A stretch of DNA of 64,000 bases from Parvularcula mediterranea. GTDB lineage: Bacteria; Pseudomonadota; Alphaproteobacteria; Caulobacterales; Parvularculaceae. The notes under the pieces were generated by a model, which did no database searches, was not told where the DNA came from, and saw nothing but the letters and a program-made list of their open reading frames with translations. Position numbers and translations under genes: made by a program. Where the stretch lies: the NCBI RefSeq assembly GCF_013085255.1, contig NZ_JABFCX010000003.1:939288-1003287 (forward strand). Reading direction: 5' to 3'. Of the stretch, positions 59,345 to 64,000 are shown piece by piece (the stretch's first letter is position 1; every line of letters starts with the position of its first letter).

Positions 59345-60480
59345 CAGTTGGGCAGCGGGTTCCGCTTGGCGTAGGTGGAGAAGAAAGCGAGAAACGCAGC
59401 ATCGGGCCGACGTGGAGCTTCCTTGCCTTCGGCCCAGCGCTTCCACTCCTCGAGGACACCGTACTTGTCGTAGCCGGGGAAGAGCCGGCTCGCCTGCTCA
59501 AGTGCGTAAGAACTCACTTCGAGATCCGCGATCTCGGCAGGCTCCGCCACGGGCAGTGCCTTGGGCTGGGATGTCTGATCGGCAGGGAGCTTCACCTCCA
59601 CCCGCCGAGCGCTCGCCCGCGGCCTGCCCTTGGGCCGGAAGAGCACCATAGGATTGCGCTTCGAGATGGCTGAGCCAAACCCTGCGCTCGAAATCATCCG
59701 CGCGCCGTCAGAATGGGGATCATCGACCACCACCAGGTCATATTCAGGAATAGGCTGGCGCACTTCGATTTCGCGAAGGGCCGATTTGAACTTCGCCATG
59801 CGGTCTTCTGAGCCCACCTTCTTCTGGAGCTTCGCGAGCCCAATGTGGAAAAACCGCTGTTGCCCGCAATGCACCCGCGCCAACTCGTAGAGCCTGCGCT
59901 CAATCGGCGAAAGCTGAAAATAATTCGAGTCATAGGTCAGAATCTTCTGATCCTTGATAAGCGCGCGATAGAGCCAGTCGCATAAGCGGACTTTCACCCG
60001 GTTGAGACGTTTTCCACCGTCAGCCGTCTTCGTGTAGCTCATCTTGGCTTCCGAGACCCACGAGAAGAAGCCGTCCTCGCCCTCTCCGCCTGCCTCTATG
60101 TTTGTCTTGATCTGCGTGCCCTGCAGACGCTCGAGCGCGCCGTGGATCCGCTGGTAGCTGCGGGCTGAGCGGTTGCCGCCGATCACCCGGAGGAAGTCGT
60201 GGGCAGTGAAGCTATATTCCTGGCTCGGGGTCTGCTGGCTCTTCATCTGGCTGACGAGAAGGCTCGCGATATAGAGGAGGATCTCCTTGTCGTAGATCGT
60301 GGCGACCCCGGTCTGGCTGGGACGAACTTCGATCGAGACATAGTCGTCGGCGTAGGTGATGGGCTGCATGCGCCGGCCCTTCGAGAGCGCGAAGAACGGA
60401 AACGCCATCACTGAGCGCTCACCCTTCACCTGTCCGTGGAGGGGGCTATCGAGTTCCGCCAGTGTCATCTGCTCGGCCAT
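59344..60480 (-). CDS. repA: Replication initiator protein A (plasmid-type RepA)
   Basis: The 378-residue protein matches the RepA/'replication initiator protein A' family found on alphaproteobacterial plasmids. Typical parts are GERSVMAFPFFALSKG, YADDYVSIEVRPSQTGVATIYDKEILLYIASLL (residues about 45-76), GGNRSARSYQRIHGALERLQGTQIKT (a winged-helix like block) and LCDWLYRALIKDQKILTYDSNYFQLSPIERRLYELARVHCG. It should bind iterons in the non-coding region upstream. An AGGA site four bases before the ATG supports the start. It ends in a one-base overlap with the SbcD-like gene. Confidence 0.86.
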   Translation of the reverse strand: MAEQMTLAELDSPLHGQVKGERSVMAFPFFALSKGRRMQPITYADDYVSIEVRPSQTGVATIYDKEILLYIASLLVSQMKSQQTPSQEYSFTAHDFLRVIGGNRSARSYQRIHGALERLQGTQIKTNIEAGGEGEDGFFSWVSEAKMSYTKTADGGKRLNRVKVRLCDWLYRALIKDQKILTYDSNYFQLSPIERRLYELARVHCGQQRFFHIGLAKLQKKVGSEDRMAKFKSALREIEVRQPIPEYDLVVVDDPHSDGARMISSAGFGSAISKRNPMVLFRPKGRPRASARRVEVKLPADQTSQPKALPVAEPAEIADLEVSSYALEQASRLFPGYDKYGVLEEWKRWAEGKEAPRRPDAAFLAFFSTYAKRNPLPN

Positions 60481-61103
60481 CGCGTCCTGTCTCTTCTACC
60501 GCTCAAAGGTCTGGCATTCGCGCCAGCGCTCACAAGAGAGTCCACGATTCGCATTCGTGCCATCGGGGATTCATCCCCAATAGCACGAGGATTCTGCCCA
60601 AGGCCGAGGTGGGGACTCGGCGCAAGCCCGCAGAATGACTGGACTTCATGCTTTCAGGGACGGTCCATGGCCAGTGTTCGTGCTTTCAGGGTCGAATCGG
60701 CGGGTTTGTCCTCGTAAGCACGAAGCTACGAAAGCGGTCTCGATTCGTACTCCTGCGAATCGTCAGCTGCGTGCTGCTGCGGAATTTTGCCTGATTGACC
60801 AAAAACCCCAGCAAACCTCTGATTAGATGGGTTAGTAGTGTTTAAAGGGTTACTGTCGGTGTAAGCGATTGAAAAGGCACGGAAGAAACCGGTATCGCTT
60901 CCGTGAAAACACGACTCTCCGTCCCCAAAGTCACGATATCCTTGTCCGTGATGACACGAGCATGATGGTGCGAAAACACGAGTCCCACGAAGCAGACTGT
61001 CCCTGAAGACACGAGGAGACTCTGCGTCTCGAATCGTGTCCCTTGCGCCCGCTGCAGTTTCTGGCACTGTCCGGTAAAATCTGCAGCGCAGCGAGGTCAC
61101 CGA
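60481..61103. other. Predicted iteron-type origin of replication
   Basis: This 623-bp non-coding region between divergent repA and parA holds about ten degenerate 16-bp repeats with consensus GTCCCTGAARRCACGA. Plus-strand copies: 60573, 60708, 60899, 60921, 60944, 60966 (3' half only) and 60999 (perfect match). Minus-strand copies end at 60570, 60661 and 60693 (60646-60661 and 60678-60693 have one mismatch each). The copies at 60899-60999 start 22, 23, 22 and 33 bases apart, about two or three helical turns. Between the clusters, 60781-60860 is clearly AT-rich and could be the unwinding element. RepA is the likely binder. An 8-bp inverted repeat (61050-61057 with 61081-61088) lies in the parA leader. 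Confidence 0.72.
60555..60588. repeat. Palindromic iteron pair near repA
   Basis: The two outermost repeats of the origin region face each other (60555-60570 inverted, 60573-60588 direct) and form a 34-bp near-perfect palindrome with a 2-base centre. Outer bases are TCGTGC and GCACGA. It lies 74 bases upstream of the repA start, in the right place for autoregulation by a RepA dimer. Confidence 0.65.
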
Positions 61104-62294
61104 ATGGAACAACCGAAAGCACCGGGTGCCGCCACCTTGGAGACGATTAGCCACTTGGTGACCACCGCTGACGGCATTATCGGCTCGATGCGCGATGTCG
61201 CCGATGACCGGGTGGCCGAGACGGGCCCGCGGCGTTACCGGCTGACAGAGGCCGCGCAGCTGGTCGGACGGTCGGTTGATGCGATCCGCAGGGCAGAAGC
61301 GGCTGGCGACCTGCCCAAACCAACGCTTCGTTCCTCAGGTCAACGTGCTGGCTACAGCCTCGCGGAAGTGAACCGCATGCGTGACCATTTCGGAACGAGA
61401 CCCCAGCGGGCGCCTGACGATCCGCCCGTCATTCTTGCCGTCCAGAACTTCAAGGGCGGCGTTGGTAAGAGCACCATCTCCGCACATGCGGCGCAGTATT
61501 TCGCGGAGAAGGGCTATAGGGTCCTCATCGTTGACACGGACAGCCAGGCTTCGACGACGACGCTCTTTGGCTTCAACCCTGACGTTGATATCGAGACCGA
61601 GACCACGCTCCTGCCCTATCTTATTGCCGACCGGTCGGATGGCATTGGCTACGCCGTCAGGCCCACGAGGTGGGACGGTCTGGACCTCATTCCTGCCAAC
61701 CTCGGCCTTTACTCGGCGGAGTACATTCTCTCCCAGCAGGTGAAGGGTGACGTCTCGCGGCTTTCGCGGCTTAAGACCGGCCTCCTCGAGGCGGCTGCGA
61801 GCTACGATATCGTCGTGATCGATCCACCCCCTGCCCTAGGCATGATCTCGCTTTCGGTGCTTCAGGCTGCGAGTGCCATCCTCATTCCGACACCGCCGAG
61901 CTCAATCGATTTCGCTTCCACGGCTGCCTATCTCGCCATGCTCGAGGAGGTCGTCGAGGCGCTGAACACCCAGACCCAGTCACCTGTCGAGTACAGCTTC
62001 GTCACCCTGCTTGCCACCAAGGTCGTGGAGCAGAAAGGCGCTCACGAGGTCATGCGCGATGTTATGGGACGCGCCTTCTCGGGCTCTATCCTTCCGACGG
62101 CCCTCCTCGATTCCGCTGAGTTTGACACGGCGTCTGTTGAGATGCGTACCGTCTTCGAAGCTTCTGGCGGTCAGTCGCGCACAGCCCGTCGCTGCCGGAA
62201 CAATCTCCTTGCCGTCATGGGGGATCTTGAACGCAAAGTCCGTGAGACCTGGCCAAGCCACCGGACAAAATTGCGCGCGGAGGGAATCGCGTAA
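61104..62294 (+). CDS. parA: ParA partition ATPase (type Ia)
   Basis: ParA moves replicons apart by ATP-dependent patterning on the nucleoid. The 396-residue protein has a helix-turn-helix N-terminal region (about residues 40-95, YRLTEAAQLVGRSVDAIRRAEAAGDLPKPT), which marks type Ia plasmid ParA proteins that repress their own operon, followed by the deviant Walker A KGGVGKST (117-124), IVDTDSQAS, and a VVIDPPPALGMISLSVLQ segment. A GAGG site seven bases upstream supports the start. It is divergent from repA and followed by parB after 68 bases. Confidence 0.94.
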   Translation: MEQPKAPGAATLETISHLVTTADGIIGSMRDVADDRVAETGPRRYRLTEAAQLVGRSVDAIRRAEAAGDLPKPTLRSSGQRAGYSLAEVNRMRDHFGTRPQRAPDDPPVILAVQNFKGGVGKSTISAHAAQYFAEKGYRVLIVDTDSQASTTTLFGFNPDVDIETETTLLPYLIADRSDGIGYAVRPTRWDGLDLIPANLGLYSAEYILSQQVKGDVSRLSRLKTGLLEAAASYDIVVIDPPPALGMISLSVLQAASAILIPTPPSSIDFASTAAYLAMLEEVVEALNTQTQSPVEYSFVTLLATKVVEQKGAHEVMRDVMGRAFSGSILPTALLDSAEFDTASVEMRTVFEASGGQSRTARRCRNNLLAVMGDLERKVRETWPSHRTKLRAEGIA

Positions 62295-62299
62295 TCACT

Positions 62300-62346
62300 G
62301 TGCACATGTGCACGGACCCATTTTGACCAAGCGTGCACATGTGCAC
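62300..62346. promoter_or_regulatory. Twin 14-bp palindromes, candidate parS or operator
   Basis: Two identical perfect palindromes, GTGCACATGTGCAC, lie at 62300-62313 and 62333-62346, with starts 33 bp apart (about three helical turns), in the 68-bp parA-parB gap. They differ from the TGTTTCACGTGAAACA parS of chromosomal ParB and from the alphaproteobacterial RepABC parS. They are the clearest centromere candidates; ParA or ParB binding as an operator is also possible. Confidence 0.62.
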
Positions 62347-62362
62347 GATGTGGAGATAGATC

Positions 62363-63313
62363 ATGGCCCGTAAACGCGCCCGCATTCTCGCCGACGCCAT
62401 CAATGCCCGCCTCGAAAACACGGAAAAGCCCGAGGCTCCAAGACGCGAATACACTGCTGAGCGCGAGAGCCTAATCTCCGAAGCGTCGGACGGCCGGCTC
62501 AAGAACGGGAAGCTCAGGCTCGTTGATCCCAAAGAGTGCCGGATGTGGGAGGGCCACAACCGTCTCTATGATCTCCTGACGCCGGAAAGCTGCTCTGACC
62601 TCATCAAATCCATCAAGGCGGTGGGCCGTCAGGAGATGCCTGCGATTGTCCGGCCGGTGCAGGGAGAAAGCTACCAGTACGAAGTGATCTGCGGCGCGCG
62701 ACGACACTTCGCGATCAGCCACCTCCGCGAAGCCGAGCACCGCACCGACATTCTCTACCTTGTCGATATTCGTGACATCACGGACGAAGAGGCCTTCAGA
62801 CTATCCGATCTCGAGAACCGGGAGAGGGAAGACATCTCCGATTTCGAGCGGAGCAGGGACTATGGACGTGCGCTGACTGCCTACTATGACGACAACAAGG
62901 CACTCATGGCGGAGCGCATTGGCGTCGAACGGACTTGGCTCAGCCGCTACCTGCGGATCGGGGAGCTGCCTGCGGCGATCCTCGATGCCTATGGCGATGT
63001 ACGCGGTATTGGCATCCGCCATGCCGCTGAATTGTCTCCGCTTTTGGCATCCGATGCGCGATCTGCCGTTCTTGCTGAGGCGTCCCGAATTGCGGAGGAG
63101 GGCGGCGAAAGAAGTCCTGCTAAAGTGCTCGCGGCTCTCAAAGGCGCTGCGAAGGCGCCCAAGGAGAAGGACGTTCAGACCTTCTTCGATGGTGAGGGCA
63201 GGACGCTCCTTTCGTCTGAGACCCGCGCCCGGACGAAAGTGCTGACCATACCCCGGGCGAAGCTCAAGGACCGCGAGGCGCTCCTCAAAGCAATCGAAGA
63301 AGCGCTCTTCTAA
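62363..63313 (+). CDS. parB: ParB partition protein
   Basis: ParB binds parS and spreads along DNA. The 316-residue protein has the ParB/Srx nuclease-like fold start (RLYDLLTPESCSDLIKSIKAVGRQEMPAIVRP), the CTP-binding box GARRHFAI (in place of the usual GERRxRA), a helix-turn-helix region (about 175-230, MAERIGVERTWLSRYLRIGELPAAILDAYG) and a C-terminal part ending KLKDREALLKAIEEALF. It lies 68 bases after parA, with the palindrome pair in between. Its stop overlaps the stop of the convergent winged-helix gene by four bases. Confidence 0.92.
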   Translation: MARKRARILADAINARLENTEKPEAPRREYTAERESLISEASDGRLKNGKLRLVDPKECRMWEGHNRLYDLLTPESCSDLIKSIKAVGRQEMPAIVRPVQGESYQYEVICGARRHFAISHLREAEHRTDILYLVDIRDITDEEAFRLSDLENREREDISDFERSRDYGRALTAYYDDNKALMAERIGVERTWLSRYLRIGELPAAILDAYGDVRGIGIRHAAELSPLLASDARSAVLAEASRIAEEGGERSPAKVLAALKGAAKAPKEKDVQTFFDGEGRTLLSSETRARTKVLTIPRAKLKDREALLKAIEEALF

Positions 63314-63993
63314 GCGTCGTCCAGCCGAGCGGTCTTGTCGAGGGCGGCGTAAGCGTTCTCCAAGACCCGATCGATTTCCGACATATCCACAAGCTCTCGC
63401 GCCGGTTCGTTCTTCGTGATTTCGGGGACAACCGGCGCAGGCACATTTGCGGCGAGGTAGATCAGCCAGCGCTGCCGCGCCGTTGCGCGCTTCACAATCC
63501 CAAGGCTCTCGAGGCGCTTCAGGAGGCGCGCTGAGGCCTGGCGTGTCAGTCCTAAAGCATCACCGACATAGCGAGGGGTCAGCGCATGAGCCGTCCCTAA
63601 AAGCACGACCGCATCCCCAAGCCGGCTGTCTGAGCGGGCAGGGGGAAGTAGCGACCGCCATCTTCCAAAGTCCCGCTCGATGGACCTGAGGCGCTCATGA
63701 GCGCCCTCAAGCTCCTCGATAAGAGCAGGAACGAAGGCCATCTCCCAGCTTTCATGCCCCTCAGGCGGTAGCGCCAGCGCGGCAGAGGGCAGGGGCCAGA
63801 GGCTTGCGGCAGCGAGCCTAAGCGGTGTCTCAAGGGCGAGGTCTCCAGGAGGAAGGCCCTCCTCGGAGAGATGCCGGAGGCGATTCGTGATTTCGGGGAC
63901 AGTTGCCGATGGCTCCATCGCCACCCGCGGCGACCAGAGCCGAAGCGCCTGGGTCCAGAAGCGCCTCGCTGCTGCCTCTTCGACCGACGGCAT
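63310..63993 (-). CDS. Winged-helix (DUF1612-like) protein, possibly partial
   Basis: The 227-residue protein has an N-terminal part that is helical and Leu/Ala-rich, and a C-terminal winged-helix domain (about residues 130-180: TAHALTPRYVGDALGLTRQASARLLKRLESLGIVKRATARQRWLIY). It resembles the plasmid-associated DUF1612/RHE_PE00001-type proteins, but I am not certain. The first ATG is at 63993; only two complete codons of frame lie further up in this window, so the true start could lie beyond its end. It is convergent with parB and overlaps it by four bases. A role in copy control or partition is a guess from position. Confidence 0.6.
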   Translation of the reverse strand: MPSVEEAAARRFWTQALRLWSPRVAMEPSATVPEITNRLRHLSEEGLPPGDLALETPLRLAAASLWPLPSAALALPPEGHESWEMAFVPALIEELEGAHERLRSIERDFGRWRSLLPPARSDSRLGDAVVLLGTAHALTPRYVGDALGLTRQASARLLKRLESLGIVKRATARQRWLIYLAANVPAPVVPEITKNEPARELVDMSEIDRVLENAYAALDKTARLDDA

Positions 63994-64000
63994 GTCTCCC

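Noticed and set aside
60436-60717. 93-codon plus-strand frame across the repA start
   Set aside because: It overlaps the repA start and the iterons, with no Shine-Dalgarno site or known family.
60899-61014. Possible CRISPR-like array
   Set aside because: Repeats are only 16 bp, degenerate, on both strands and separated by short gaps without distinct spacers; they fit iterons.
60726-61154. 142-codon minus-strand frame in the origin region
   Set aside because: It is built from the iteron repeats, overlaps the parA start and has no family likeness; the region is better explained as an origin.
62215-62559. Minus-strand frame covering the parA-parB gap
   Set aside because: It lies opposite parA and parB, both recognised, and its start has no ribosome-binding site.

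Overview
The window is a gene-dense, GC-rich (about 60% by eye) stretch of an alphaproteobacterial genome. The class is suggested by the cpoB-tilS-ftsH-folP-glmM block, a DUF1217 protein, a large TonB-dependent receptor beside a TPR-sulfotransferase, and a RepA of the alphaproteobacterial plasmid 'replication initiator protein A' type. A Parvularculaceae- or Hyphomonadaceae-like bacterium would fit, but the family is a guess. No rRNA, tRNA, transposase, integrase, prophage or CRISPR array was seen.

Layout. 0.2-8.5 kb: TonB receptor, TPR-sulfotransferase, trxB, a VOC protein, surE with a GNAT, and a small unknown protein, closed by a very hairpin-rich 187-bp intergenic element. 8.6-22.4 kb: mostly minus-strand housekeeping genes (serS, folK, thiD, glmM, folP, ftsH, tilS, cpoB), interrupted by a plus-strand pair (NYN-domain protein and a type 5-like uracil-DNA glycosylase). 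22.5-28.8 kb: ClC channel, a protein with a VPLPA-type C-terminal sorting tail, an MBL hydrolase, and a divergent pair of Wzy/WaaL-like and Wzx-like membrane proteins. 28.9-42.5 kb: carB, greA, DUF1217, YHS protein, an oxidoreductase-nadE-membrane protein operon, phhA convergent with a class II DAHP synthase, a serine hydrolase and a zinc alcohol dehydrogenase. 42.7-55.6 kb: DEAD-box helicase, a peroxiredoxin-like protein, miaA, monothiol glutaredoxin, S41 peptidase divergent from a winged-helix/TPR regulator, ThuA protein, rpsD, amidase, a photolyase-like FAD protein, a renalase-like flavoprotein and an unknown membrane protein.

55.7-64.0 kb is the part that stands out. It holds a plasmid-type replication and partition module: repA, overlapping by one base an SbcD-like phosphoesterase gene that is followed after 3 bases by an SbcC-like ATPase gene, all leftward; a 623-bp non-coding region with about ten degenerate 16-bp repeats (consensus GTCCCTGAARRCACGA), one run of which is spaced 22, 23, 22 and 33 bp; then rightward parA and parB separated by two identical 14-bp palindromes exactly 33 bp apart; and a convergent winged-helix gene. 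A plasmid-style origin directly abutting core genes such as rpsD, ftsH, serS, glmM and carB implies a chromid, a plasmid fused into the chromosome, or a replicon that has captured core genes. The coupling of repA to an SbcCD-like pair is the best candidate for an undescribed arrangement.

Most genes look intact. Five convergent gene pairs overlap by exactly four bases at their stop codons, four of them through the palindrome CTAG. Several intergenic gaps carry palindromic repeat elements that look like dispersed genomic repeats.
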